In this document: positions 1 through 9,210 of the stretch, one piece after another
Numbering within the stretch: position 1 is the first letter of the stretch
Layout of the letters: each line of letters starts with the position of its first letter
NCBI GenBank assembly: GCA_024734555.1
Contig: JANPWX010000652.1
Span: 86,890-150,889 of the forward strand
From: Trochalopteron elliotii
Taxonomy: Eukaryota > Chordata > Aves > Passeriformes > Leiothrichidae
Direction: 5' to 3'
DNA: 64,000 bases
Notes under the pieces: model-generated
The model's input: the letters and a program-made list of their open reading frames with translations, nothing else
Told to the model about the DNA's origin: nothing
Database searches by the model: none
Position numbers and translations under genes: made by a program

Positions 1-588
1 AAGAAAAGCAAAATATCCATGGGTTGCTTGAGATGAAATGGGTTCAGCTGGGTGGGGAGGGGGGTGTGGGGAAGGAGAAGCTTGAGGGCAGCCCAGGGTC
101 TCTCCATAATTCAGGGGAGGCTCCTGGAAGGAAATGGGAGCTCTCCCCATGGCTGGTGGGATATTGGATCCCTGGGAATGCAGCCCAGCTCTCCAGGGCT
201 GTTTGCAGGGAATAGGGTTGGTGATAGACCCCCATGGGGGTCTTTATTTACCCCCATCCTGCTCCTTATTTTATCCCAACTCCATTTTCCTTGCCGTGGA
301 GCTGGGAGCAGCCCTTGCTCCTTCCTGCTCAACAGTCAGAAAACCCCAGACCAGGAGTCAGAGGCAGGACCAGCTCTGGTCTCCTGAGGAACCAAGGACT
401 GATCATTGAAAACTGAAGCACAGAGGGAGAAACAGCCAGAGTGGCTCATTTCCCACACAGTAAAAAAAACCTCCTGCCTCCCAGATATCAGCTTATTCCT
501 GGCATTTTTCTTATCTCTGATTATCCAGGCACCTTTGAGAGCCCCATATGTGATCAGGCAGAGCCCAGAGCCTGCAGGGCTCACTTAC
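1..588 (-). other. IKBKE intron, left edge
   Basis: No coding exon, repeat family or RNA gene could be recognised here on either strand. It is taken as intron of IKBKE downstream of the exon at 589-690. Confidence 0.5.
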
Positions 589-690
589 AGCACGTGTGTT
601 TTCCCCTCGGTGAGCTGCAGGCAGGTGAGCACGGAGTGAGCCCCTCTCCTCTGCTCCAAAATCCTGGAGCACTCCGTCCTCAGGTTCCCA
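589..690 (-). CDS. IKBKE: IKBKE scaffold-domain exon, divergent
   Basis: This 102-nt exon sits between acceptor TTGTTGCAG and a strong donor GTAAGTGAG. Joined to the previous exon it reads GLHWVI then GNLRTECSRILEQRRGAHSV. It shares spaced identities with human EVLQATCRRTLEVARTSLLYL (L, C, R, LE, R, L), and the Ile matches TBK1 (HWVIE). Phase, splice sites and length all fit. The rest of the scaffold exons are beyond the left edge or not recognisable in 1-588. Confidence 0.72.
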
Positions 691-862
691 CTGCAACAAG
701 AGAAAACAGCCCCTCCAACAGGTGCTCCCTACCCCCATCCTGGGGCCAGGGGGTGGGGATGGAGCTGGATGGACCCAAAACTGGCTGTGGCTGCTGGTTT
801 TAGGGTCTCTCACCCTCTGCTCACTGCCCTGCCTCAAAAGGAGTGGGTGGGGCAGGGAAATT

Positions 863-948
863 CATCACGGAATGGTTTGGGTTGGAAAGGACCTTAAAGT
901 TCATCTCATTCCAACCCCCTGGCTGGGGCAGGAACACTTCCAATAGAT
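863..948 (-). mobile_element. CR1 LINE 3'-end fragment
   Basis: The + strand reads cacggaatggtttgggttgg and then the block ending in Ctggggcagga. This is the reverse complement of the conserved CR1 3' end, so the element is in minus orientation. It is short and lies in an IKBKE intron. Confidence 0.8.
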
Positions 949-965
949 GCATACAGTGATGGTAG

Positions 966-1018
966 TAGTAATAATAATAATAATAATAATAATAATTATT
1001 ATTATTATTATTATTATT
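966..1018. repeat. (TAA)n/(TTA)n inverted microsatellite
   Basis: A run of TAA repeats turns directly into a run of TTA repeats. The two arms are reverse complements, giving a perfect AT hairpin of about 50 bp in an IKBKE intron. Confidence 0.9.
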
Positions 1019-1189
1019 TTCCTGCTCTTTTCCTCAGCCTCTCCTAAACTGAAAAAAAGCGACCCAAAAGGAACAAAAGAGGACAGGAGCATCCTCACAA
1101 CACTGAGGAGTTTTTGCTGCAGAGCCCATGGGGACACCCTGCCCCTCCTTGCCCTGCTCCCTTTCAAACCCCCCAGGACCCAACCCCAC

Positions 1190-1740
1190 CATCCCACAGA
1201 GGCTGGAAAACCCTTCACTGAGCCCCCAAACCCCCTAGGTGAGGGCAGGGTCGCGTTGTCCCCCTGTGCCCCAGGAATGGCTGGAAAACCTTCCACTGAG
1301 GGAAAACCCTTCACTGATCAACCAGACTCACCAGGTAAGGGCAGGGACGTGTCCCCCCTGCTGGGAAACCCTTCACTGAGCCCCCAAACCCACCAGGTGA
1401 GGGCAGGACCATGTCTTCCCGTCCCCCAACAGTGGCTGGAAAACCTTTCACTGAGGGAAAACCCTTCACTGAGCCCCCAAACCCCCCAGGTGAGGGCAGG
1501 GTCGTGTCCCCTCGTCCCCCAGCAGTGGCTGGAAAACCCTTCACTGAGGGAAAACCCTTCACTGAGCCCCCAAACCCACCAGGTTAGGGCAGGGTCGTGT
1601 CCCCTCGTCCCCCAGCAGTGGCTGGAAAACCCTTCACTGAGGGAAAACCCTTCACTGAGCCCCCAAACCCACCAGGTTAGGGCAGGGTCGTGTCCCCCCT
1701 GCTGGGAAACCCTTCACTGATCCCCCAGACCCCCCGGGAG
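1190..1740. repeat. Minisatellite, about 93-bp unit, IKBKE intron
   Basis: Tandem units carry the phrases ggaaaacccttcactgaggg and ccccaaacccaccaggt, repeated at about 93-bp spacing from about 1527, with more irregular units further left. The array ends about 50 bp from the donor of the exon at 1790. Long open frames cross it on both strands because the units contain few stops; these are not taken as genes. Confidence 0.88.
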
Positions 1741-1789
1741 GGACAGAACCATGTCCCCCCCGTGCCCCAGCAGTGTCCCTGTCACTCAC

Positions 1790-1881
1790 ATCACCCAGTG
1801 CAGTCCCCTGGCCAGCAGCTCCCGGCCCCTCCGCAGCGCCCGCCCCACGCGCAGCGTCTGGTGAGCAGCACCCACGGCACT
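1790..1881 (-). CDS. IKBKE: IKBKE scaffold-domain helix exon
   Basis: This 92-nt exon, acceptor CCCACAG and donor GTGAGT, encodes SAVGAAHQTLRVGRALRRG followed by LLARGLHWV. That corresponds to the human segment with YQALRLARALL and FRGLHWVM. It is unusually rich in Arg, Ala and Gly and in CpG compared with the mammalian exon. It ends AT, and the completing base comes from the exon at 690. Confidence 0.85.
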
Positions 1882-1969
1882 CTGTGGGGCAAAGGGCACT
1901 GCCAGGGCCTGTGCCAGGCACAGGGCACTGCCAGCCTGTCCCTCCTGTCCCCCTGGCACTCACACCCAC

Positions 1970-2034
1970 CTTGGCTGCACTGCAGTCGGCCACCACATCC
2001 ACCCTGGGCACCAGTTTTGGGAACTCCAGCGCCG
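1970..2034 (-). CDS. IKBKE: IKBKE short linker exon
   Basis: This 65-nt exon follows TTTCCAG and encodes PALEFPKLVPRVDVVADCSAAK, which aligns with human DPALDVPKFVPKVDLQADYNTAK. The donor is GTGGGT. It links the ubiquitin-like domain to the first helix of the scaffold/dimerisation domain. Confidence 0.9.
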
Positions 2035-2624
2035 CTGGAAAGACAGGCAGGGTCTGGGGGTGTTCTGTCCTCCCCCAGCTGGTGGCTGTGGGGCAGCTGC
2101 CAACCCACCACATAAAAAACCCTGTGGGCACTCAGGATTTCAGCCTCAGGGCTGGGGGCTCAGTGCAGCCCTCCAAGGTGTTTTGGGAGGGTGGGTGAAG
2201 GCAGGAATTCCCTGGAAAGCCCAGGGTGGCGGCCGTGGAGCAGCAGCACATGGCAGGGGAAAAACTAACCCTGAAATCCCCTGATCCTGCTCCACCTCCT
2301 GCTCTGCTCCAGGGACCTTCTGGATTGGGATCTGGCACTGGGAACTGGGATCAGGGTTGGGAATTGGCACTGGGAGCCAGTACTCCTGATGCTGGAACTG
2401 GGGTCACCGCTGGGAATGGGGACTGGCACAACCTGACAGTGGGAAAAGCCACCAGTCTGGTGAACTGGGAAACCCACTGGGAACTGGAATCCAGGACAAA
2501 CACTGCCCAGGCACCAAGATCTGGGATCGTGCAGGAAATGGGCCCATCACCCAGCTGGGAAATGAGAAATCTCTCAGGATAATAACTGGGACAAATCCCT
2601 CTTCTCCTGCTATGACACACTCAC

Positions 2625-2827
2625 GGTCTCTGTACCGGACCCCCACCACGTCCTCGGGCTGCTCTGAGGTGCTCAGCAGGGTCAGGGGGCTGCTCTCTGT
2701 GGTTTTGCAGAAATTACGAGCTTGCAGGTTGGGATCCAGCTCATACAGGTGTCCTTCAAAAAAATATTCTTGATGGTGAGGGACTATGTTTGTCTGCTTG
2801 AAGACAGCATCTAAAAACTTGGTGGTA
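2625..2827 (-). CDS. IKBKE: IKBKE ubiquitin-like domain exon
   Basis: This 203-nt exon runs between acceptor TTTCAG and donor GTGAGT. It encodes FKQTNIVPHHQEYFFEGHLY and then TTESSPLTLLS, matching the IKBKE ubiquitin-like domain and the linker after it. Phases agree with both neighbours (AC|T at the start, C|CG at the end). Confidence 0.94.
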
Positions 2828-3167
2828 CTGAAATGGAGGAAGAAGTGAAAGGATGGGGATAAGCAACGAGGTGAGCACACAGATTTTCCACCCCTTTAGC
2901 AGCCTGCTGCCCTCAAAATACCAAAATGTTGATATTTTCCCTTAGCAAAATATCAGACAAGGTCTGGACACCTCCCTGGGGCTCTCTGTGTGCCCACAGC
3001 TCTGTCAGTGCGCTCCCAGCAAAGGCTGATTTGAGCCTGGTGTGTTTTAACCTGGCTTGGGAGCAGTGAAGAGGGAAAGGTGCTGCCCCCCAGGTTTCCC
3101 CTGTTAAAGTGAGGGGCTGAGGCTGTTCTGAGCTCCGTTCCCAAATTTCCCTCCAGCACAGCCTTAC

Positions 3168-3347
3168 GTGTTGTAGGAGTGGATGTAGATGCGGTGGGAG
3201 GACGCCTGCTGCAGGGAGAACACGTCCACCACCATCCTGTGCAAAATGTCGTTGGTGCCTGCAAAAAACTGGTCGAACCCCCAGCATTTCTCCTGGTCCA
3301 CCTCCAGGATATTGGCCAAGATGGGGATCAGCTGGTCCTTCAGCCCC
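3168..3347 (-). CDS. IKBKE: IKBKE kinase C-terminus and start of ubiquitin-like domain
   Basis: This 180-nt exon is spliced after TGCTGCAG and encodes [15 protein letters not shown], then [17 protein letters not shown], then [19 protein letters not shown]. It finishes the kinase fold and opens the ubiquitin-like domain that TBK1-type kinases need for activity. It starts with the third base of a split codon whose first two bases would come from the missing upstream exon. The donor is GTAAGG. Confidence 0.95.
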
Positions 3348-3435
3348 CTGCAGCAGCAAGGGTAAAAGAGAGGCTTGAATAAGCTCAAGACACTGTTTGT
3401 GTAACCCCGGACACAAACACTGCCCTGACCTGCTG

Positions 3436-3669
3436 GGTGATTTTTGGAGCCAGCCCATGTTGGAACCCTGGGCACTGAGAATTTGAGGCTTTCTGTGCTA
3501 ACAGGCATTGACCCTCAAGAAAACATTACATTTGAGGTGGTTTTGGAGGCAGCCTGGGCTGTGTCACCCTGTAGCAATGTATGTGTGTAACAGGCCAGTC
3601 TGATGGACCAGTCAAACTGGTTGTGAGTAATATCATCAAACCACCTGCAGCTTTGTTGTTAGAGCTCTC
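3436..3669 (+). repeat. 234-bp segment shared with SRGAP2 intron, ends at N
   Basis: This segment matches 21084-21317 without gaps and with only about six mismatches by eye. It begins with a head resembling the LTR at 61010-61543 (tgttggaaccctggg at 3458). It then has one copy of a VNTR unit (gaggtggttttggaggc) and the first 100 bp of a TG..CA element. It stops at the single N of the window (3670). Confidence 0.9.
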
Positions 3670-3670
3670 N
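3670..3670. other. Ambiguous base N, probable assembly gap
   Basis: This is the only N in 64 kb. It lies in the interval where two IKBKE kinase exons should be, immediately at the broken end of a repeat copy. I read it as a collapsed gap of unknown true length. Confidence 0.7.
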
Positions 3671-3835
3671 AACAGAGCTCAGGGTCCTCCCCAAAAATCA
3701 TCACCCAAAACAGAGTTCTGGGTCCTCTCAAAGACCATCCCCTGTAATGGAGCTCTGGGTCCTCCCAAAAATCATCACCCAGAACAGAGCTCTGGCTCCT
3801 CCCCAAACCCATCCCCTGTAACCCTGCCACGATTC
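3671..3835. repeat. Short tandem repeat, about 55-bp unit, IKBKE intron
   Basis: Three imperfect units carry gagctctgggtcctcccaaa and atcatcacccagaacagag. They lie between the N and the activation-loop exon. No coding potential is visible. Confidence 0.75.
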
Positions 3836-3940
3836 ACTGAACCTCTCCCCTTCCAAAAACACGGGCCAGGCTCTCCATGTCCCCCCCGGTGTCAGACTGA
3901 GGGACGGGGACCAGCCTCCCCCAGGGAATGCCCTACTCAC

Positions 3941-4122
3941 CAGGTACTCCTCCGTGCCGTAGACTGACACAAACTTCTCGTCGTCCTCCAGCTCCCGGGC
4001 GGCCCCGAAATCGGTCAGTTTGTAGATGCTCTGCCCGTCCTCCCCCACCAGGCGCATGATGTTGCCGGGTTTGATGTCCCTGTGCACCACGCCGTTCTCA
4101 CGGAGGTGGTTCATCCCTGCCA
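3941..4122 (-). CDS. IKBKE: IKBKE catalytic and activation loop exon (residues 120-180)
   Basis: This 182-nt exon carries the catalytic motif HRDIKPGN with Asp135, the LTDFG metal-binding motif and the activation loop [11 protein letters not shown]. Ser172, the residue phosphorylated for activation, is in place. It ends CTG followed by donor GTGAGT in phase 0. The next exon in the family would continue with HPDMYERAV, but that sequence is absent from the expected place in this window. Confidence 0.96.
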
Positions 4123-4186
4123 CTGCCACACGGGGGGGAGGCAGAATTCGTGTGTGGGGCTCGAGCACTGGGCTCCAGAGGGCTCA

Positions 4187-4355
4187 GTTTGGGTTCAGAA
4201 AGGAGAAAATAAATCTTGATTTCTGATTTTCTCTCAAGGACTGGGACCGCCAGAGTGAGTTTTATCAGGGGGGCACAGTTTGGATTTATGAAGGAGAAAA
4301 TAAATTTTGATTTGTGATTTTCTGTCAAGGACTGGGACTGCCAGTTTGCATTAAC
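4187..4355. repeat. Tandem duplication, about 85-bp unit
   Basis: Two copies carry gaaggagaaaataaat, followed by ctcaaggactggga or gtcaaggactggga. The duplication is intronic in IKBKE. Confidence 0.8.
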
Positions 4356-4774
4356 ATTGCTTTGGATAACCAAGACTAGCAAATAAAATCGGTAAAGAAA
4401 AAAAAGTTTATTTTTACCCAAGAGCTTTTTTGTTGCCTTTTTTTTTTTTCCCCTGCTAAGAAGTTGTCAGCTCACCTTCACATATTTCCTTAAAATACTT
4501 ATTTATTCCAATGGTGTGTTCTGGTTTTGCTAGCTATAGAAATAAATGGTTATGCATTTATTTATTTTAAATTCCTGAAATAAAGAGAGGATAAATCCTA
4601 CAGTGGTTGCACTTGGATGGGCACCAGTGTGACTGGGGGGATGGAGAGGATGAGGGCATGGCAGGGAATTTTCTGTTGCCACAGAAGAACACAAAGCTGA
4701 ACCCCACCATGTCCAGGGGTGTAATTTCTGACCCCTCTCTCCATTGCCCAGGGTGGTGCCTGCAGGGTCCCACC

Positions 4775-5175
4775 TGTAGCAATGTATCTGTATAACACAG
4801 GCCAGTCTGATGCACCAGCCAAACTGCTTGTGAGTAATACCATCAAACCACCTGCAGTTTTGTTGTTAGAGCTCTCAGGAATTCATCAAAGTTACTGAGA
4901 AAACAACAGGATCAAAAATAAGAAGAGAGCCTGAGAAACTCTGTGCAAAAAATGTAAACCCTGAACAGGGGAAGCACAAGGTGAGGATGGACATTGACCA
5001 ACTGGATGTCCTGAAGGATGTGTGCCTGTCTCAGGGAGAAGCAGCTGGGCCAACCCAGAGATGCCCAGGTGGACAGCAGACCCAGAATCTGTATCTGCCA
5101 TGAAATGTGAACAATCAACAGCTTCTGCTGGAATCATATTGGTTCTGTTATTCAGTGGCCCATTTTCCCCCTGCA
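4775..5175. mobile_element. LTR-like element, 401 bp, with 6-bp target duplication
   Basis: The element starts TGTAGCAATGTA and ends CCCCCTGCA, so it has the TG..CA ends of an LTR. It is flanked on both sides by cccacc (4769-4774 and 5176-5181), a perfect 6-bp target-site duplication. A second full copy is at 21218-21612 and a truncated one at 3570-3669. No internal retroviral gene is present, so it looks like a solo LTR. The family and transcriptional orientation are not identified. Confidence 0.7.
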
Positions 5176-5244
5176 CCCACCAGCACTGTGGGGTCCCCAG
5201 CTGGAGGGTCCCAGTCCCTGGTGGTCCCTGAGCCCCACACTCAC

Positions 5245-5374
5245 CCACACACTGCAGCACGATGAGGAACTCGGACTCAGCCAGCCCAAAGGCGTTGGCT
5301 GGGTCTTCCAGAACGTTCAGCAGGCTGCCACTGGAGCAATACTCCATCACCAGCACTTTCTGCTTGGTGCTGCC
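5245..5374 (-). CDS. IKBKE: IKBKE kinase hinge exon (residues 77-119)
   Basis: This 130-nt exon starts after CCGCAG and ends GTG G before GTGAGT, leaving one nucleotide of a split Val codon. It encodes the hinge strand [18 protein letters not shown] and the following helix ending LQCV. The split codon completes correctly with the exon at 4122. An LTR-like insertion lies in the intron just downstream in the gene (4775-5175). Confidence 0.96.
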
Positions 5375-5494
5375 CTGCGGGGGGAGAGGCCAGGAGGGCT
5401 CAGCCAGCCCCATATCCCAGCAGCTGGCCTGTCCCCACAGGTCCCCTCCCTTGGCTGGTGACCCCGAGGGTTTCCCACCGGGGTTCCCACTCAC

Positions 5495-5635
5495 TGTCTC
5501 CTCCACGGCGAATAATTTGACGATGTTTTTGTGGTTCAGCTTCCGCAGCATCTCGAACTCTCTCATCTGCACCTCCTGGGGCCGCAGGTAGCTGGCATTG
5601 TTAAACACCTTCACAGCGACCAGCTCCCCTGATTT
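5495..5635 (-). CDS. IKBKE: IKBKE kinase exon with catalytic lysine (residues 30-76)
   Basis: This 141-nt, 47-codon exon is in phase 0 at both ends, with acceptor CCCCCAG and donor GTGAGT. It encodes [11 protein letters not shown], where the last K is Lys38 that anchors ATP, and then the alpha-C helix region ending KLFAVEET. Identity to mammalian IKBKE is very high by eye. Confidence 0.96.
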
Positions 5636-6329
5636 CTGGGGGAAAAGACGGGAAAAAGAGGAGGAAATAAACACGAGGTGATGTCACCGACGTGCAGAGC
5701 AGCTCCAGGAGCTCTGTCACGGCTTCCACACCCGGCTCGGGATGCAAATGATGCCTCTGTAACGCGTCTGCTCTGCTGCACAAACAAACCGCTGGTTTTC
5801 ACCTCCCTGCTCTTCCTGTCCCCTGCACCCACGCGCTGCGTGCCGCTGTGTTTATTGTCACCACCAACAGTTCCCGTCCGGAGCCGGGGCTGGCGGCTCC
5901 CCCAGGGATGGGGATGATGTCCCCGGCCCGCTCTCGCAGTCGCCGCTCCTGCAGTTTGCTCAATAAACTTCAAAGGCTGCTGAGGAGAGCCCGCTCCGAG
6001 CCTGGCAAGTGTTTGCATGAAGTATGCAAATGGCCAAGGGATGGGGTTTTTAAAACCTCTGGGCATTCCCCGGAAAACAGCTCCTTCTTCCCCCTGCGCC
6101 GCTCGGGAACGCGGCGAGCAGGACCCGGCCGTGAGCACCCCAAAAACGGCCCTCGACCCGCAGAGCAGGGGAAGGAGCCCCACGGAAAATGAAAATAAAA
6201 CCCAAAGAGGCGCCTGAGCTGCCCCCCATGCAAGAATCCCCCGAGGAGGGCGAGGGGAGCGGAGCTGGGGGAGGGATGGGGCCACCGGGGCTCGGGGGTT
6301 TTGGGGTTCCTGCTCCCCCCAGCTGCCCC

Positions 6330-6960
6330 CGCTCACCTTGTTGCGAGCTTTGTAGACAGAGGCCGTGGCCCCCTGGCCCAGGAGGTCCTCGGTGCTCCAC
6401 AGGTAGCTGGGGGTGCTCTGCATGTCCGGCGGGGAGCGCGGGGCTCACCCCGGGGGTCGCTGCCCACCGAGCTCCCCCTTCACCCCGCGGTGCCCGGCAG
6501 CGCTCCGGGGAACGCCGCTCCCCTGGGCAGCGTCCCCGGGGCCAAGGCTGAGCATGGACCGAGTCCTCAGCGCTGCCAGAACCCGCCCGGGCCCGGGACC
6601 TGCCGGGGCTGGCAGCAAAACCCTGCCAGATGCCAGAAATGGGGAGAGAAGGAGCGAGAGGCGCCTCCTCCCACCCCGAGCCGGGAACTGAAACCCGCGG
6701 ATTGCAAAACCCGCCCGGCGAGAGAGCGGCGGCCACGCTGCAGGAGGAAATGCCTCAGCTTCCTGCTCGAGAAAAAACTTCCCAGCCGTGCAGCCAGCCC
6801 CGGGCACGCCGGGAGGGCTCCGGGCATGAGCTCGGGCTGCCATCGGCGCCGCCGGGGATTTGGGGAGCAGAGCCGGGTCGGGATCCGTGCCCAGCCCTGG
6901 TTATCGGTGCCAGCACAGGGACAGTCCATGCTCGACCCCTGGCACGGACACAGCGTCACC
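6330..6960 (-). promoter_or_regulatory. IKBKE: CpG-rich block, probable IKBKE promoter and 5' UTR
   Basis: The DNA around and upstream of the IKBKE start codon is dense in CpG and GC, unlike the introns. Inside it are GGGAACTGAAAC at 6683-6694, matching the GAANNGAAA core bound by IRF/ISGF3 factors, and attgcaaaa at 6701-6709, a C/EBP-like site. No TATA box is evident. The exact transcription start cannot be placed from sequence alone. Confidence 0.65.
6337..6423 (-). CDS. IKBKE: IKBKE first coding exon (residues 1-29)
   Basis: The exon begins with ATG at 6423 and encodes the first 29 residues, starting MQSTPSYLW. It includes the ATP-binding glycine-rich loop GQGATASVYKA. It ends AACAAG followed by a consensus donor GTGAGC at 6336. 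The start is chosen because MQST is the known IKBKE N-terminus. No convincing acceptor lies just upstream, so this may also be the first transcribed exon. Confidence 0.93.
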
Positions 6961-6989
6961 CGGCGAGGCTGGCACTGTTTGGGGTCCCT

Positions 6990-7535
6990 GTCGGGGATGT
7001 GGGACAGGGTGGGATGTGGGATACAGGGTGCAGTGTGGGATGTAGGGTAAGGTGTAGGACAGGGTGGGATGGGGGATGCAGGGTGGGATGTGGGATGCAG
7101 GTGACATGCAGGGTGCAGAGCAGGATGTGGGATGCAGGGTGGGATGGAGGATGCAGAGGAGGATGTAGGGTGATATGTAGGACAGGGTGGGATGCAGGAT
7201 GCTGGGTGAGGTGTAGGACAGGGTGGGATGTGGGATGCAGGGTGGGATGTGGGATGCAGGGTGGGATGCAGGGTGCAGAGCAGGATGTGGGATGCAGGAC
7301 AGGGTGGGATGCGGGATACTGGGTGGGATGTGGGATTCAGGGTGAGGTGTAGGACAGGGTGGGATGTGGGATGCAGGGTGGGATGTGGGATGCAGGGTGG
7401 GATGCAGGGTGCAGAGCGGGATGTGGGATGCAGGACAGGGTGGGATGCAGGGTGCAGAGCAGGATGTGGGATGCAGGACAGGGTGGGCTGCAGGATGTGG
7501 GATTCAGGGTGGGATGCAGGGCAGGATGTGGCACT
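6990..7535. repeat. G-rich minisatellite upstream of IKBKE
   Basis: Dozens of short units of the type gggatgtgggatgcagggt, mixed with gtgcagagcaggat and gaggtgtaggacagggt, form a higher-order array. Runs of three G are separated by one to five bases on the + strand, favourable for G-quadruplexes. It lies just upstream of the IKBKE CpG block. Confidence 0.92.
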
Positions 7536-9210
7536 CAGGGCCCTCTGCTGCCTGCACAGGGCAGAGCGGGGCTGCTCCTGTCCCTGCTCCCTCTTGGCTT
7601 CACCGTGACCAGCTCAGCAGCAGCGTCCCACTGTCAGGAATTATTTGTGGATGTGTCTAAAGGCTCCGTCCTCACCAATAAAGCCTCCAGAGGTCTGAGA
7701 GGCTTTATTTTAGAGTTCATCAGCATGTGGGGCATCCAAACATCGGCATCACTTCACAGCCTGCACACAAACTCCACCCCTAATGAGTTCATTAATTCCT
7801 GCTGAGCTTCATTTTCCCAGCCACAGGTGAGTGAGTGAGTGTGCCTGGAGAAGCCTCCAGAGCTGAGGGCACAGCCTGGCCCTTCCCTGGGGTTATCCAG
7901 GGGTGCCCAGGGCTGGGAAGGGATGGCAGAGTCTCGGTTTAACCACATGAAAACTAAAATCACTTTGCTTGAAGTAAATTTGCTGCAGCTCAGCTGACAG
8001 GAAGAGAAAGGGCTGGGGTGACTTCTTGAAATCGTGTCCGGTTTTATTTTCTGTGCATGTAGTGGCTGTGTCCTTAAAACAGGACCATCAGTCTATCCCC
8101 ACGGTGCTGACAAAGCCTGGGAGTGCAGGGAATTCATCCTCAACACCTGCCTGGCTTCTTCCAGCCCCCATATCCTCTCTTCTGCCATCCTTTTAAAACC
8201 CCCAGCTCATTTCCTCTCCCTGGTTGCCCCATCAGCAGGTTTTTTCTCCCAATCCCGTCTGAACCCCAGGACTGGATGTGCCCACAGGGGACAAACCCTG
8301 GTGTGGTGGGAGAGAGCACCTGGCACAGGCTGGGGGAGAGAAAAACCCGGACTTGACAGCAATTTGTGACAAGAATTCATTGTTCCAGCTGGTGGCAGCA
8401 AAGCCCGGAGAATAAAGGACGAGCAGCGAGCTCTGTGTGCCGCAAGGACCTTTTCCTTGGGGTCAGAAAACCCGAGAATGCCACGAGCCCCGCGGTGTCC
8501 CCGCGGTGTCACTGTGACAAACCTGTGAGAGCTGAACCCTCCCCCAGCACTCACCACGGCGTTTCTTTGTTAAAAACCACCATAAATGGGGTTTGTGGGG
8601 CAGGCTCGGACCCACCTGTGGTTTGATGAGGGTGTGAGCGAGAATCACAGTGACCAAAAATCAGAAACCCCTTGTTACCTGTGCCACCCCATTGCTCTCT
8701 GACTCCTAGTTCATGTTTTAAAAAGCAAAAAGCCACCCCCAGCGTGCCCAGCTGGCTCTAGGGTGGTGCCACAGAGCCTGCTGTGATTTTGGAGTAAAGG
8801 CATCTCGGATTTCCAGCTGTTCCCTACAAGAAATGGGAACATTGCTCACCCCAGGGTCGGGGGTGGGGACAAAATGCCTCAAAATACCCCACTGAAATTC
8901 AGTAATTCCTTTGAATCTTAAGGAAAGGAAGCCAAAATGACACAGCCCTGCCACGTTCTGAAACCGGCCTGTGGGAAATCCGAGATGGGGGAAAGCTGGT
9001 AATGATAATAATTATGATCCAATCCATAATCTCAGCCTTAAATCCTCTTTCCTGAGACAGTTGGGGATCCATCCTCTGCAGGAAAACGATGAAGATTAAG
9101 CATTTTTAAATCAGGTCACTGCCAGGGAAGTGTTTGCCCCGGGGAATCCTGTGGTGGGTGCGTGCCAGCCTGGGGTGGGGGAACACAGGGCTGGAATCAG
9201 GAATCAGTGG
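7536..9210. other. Intergenic DNA between IKBKE and SRGAP2
   Basis: No exon, RNA gene or known repeat was recognised. The DNA is of mixed composition and the open frames are short. Confidence 0.6.

Larger units (their letters stand above)
1..6423 (-). other. IKBKE: IKBKE gene region, 5' half (3' part beyond left edge)
   Basis: IKBKE (IKK-epsilon) is a cytosolic serine/threonine kinase related to TBK1. It phosphorylates IRF3/IRF7 and NF-kB pathway proteins downstream of nucleic-acid sensors. Nine coding exons are readable on the minus strand, each with AG/GT borders and compatible phases. Key residues fall at the human positions: the glycine loop near 16, Lys38, the HRD Asp135, DFG and activation-loop Ser172. 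After the kinase come the ubiquitin-like domain and the start of the coiled-coil scaffold. Two exons (about residues 181-270) are not found between 3347 and 3941, and the last roughly 270 residues lie off the left edge. IKBKE rather than TBK1 is supported by the N-terminal sequence and by SRGAP2 lying upstream on the same strand. The family assignment is secure; intactness of the gene is not shown. Confidence 0.95.

Noticed and set aside
947..1720. A 257-codon + strand open frame with a polyisoleucine run
   Set aside because: It is made of the TAA/TTA microsatellite and the 93-bp minisatellite inside an IKBKE intron; no family and no gene-like composition.
4892..5118. Open frame containing [14 protein letters not shown], similar in two places of the window
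   Set aside because: Both are translations of copies of the same LTR-like element; similarity reflects the repeat, and no retroviral protein domain is present.
6630..7608. Long + strand open frames rich in Cys, Gly, Trp and Met near 6.6-7.6 kb
   Set aside because: They are translations of the CpG island and the G-rich minisatellite, periodic in several frames, with no recognisable domain.
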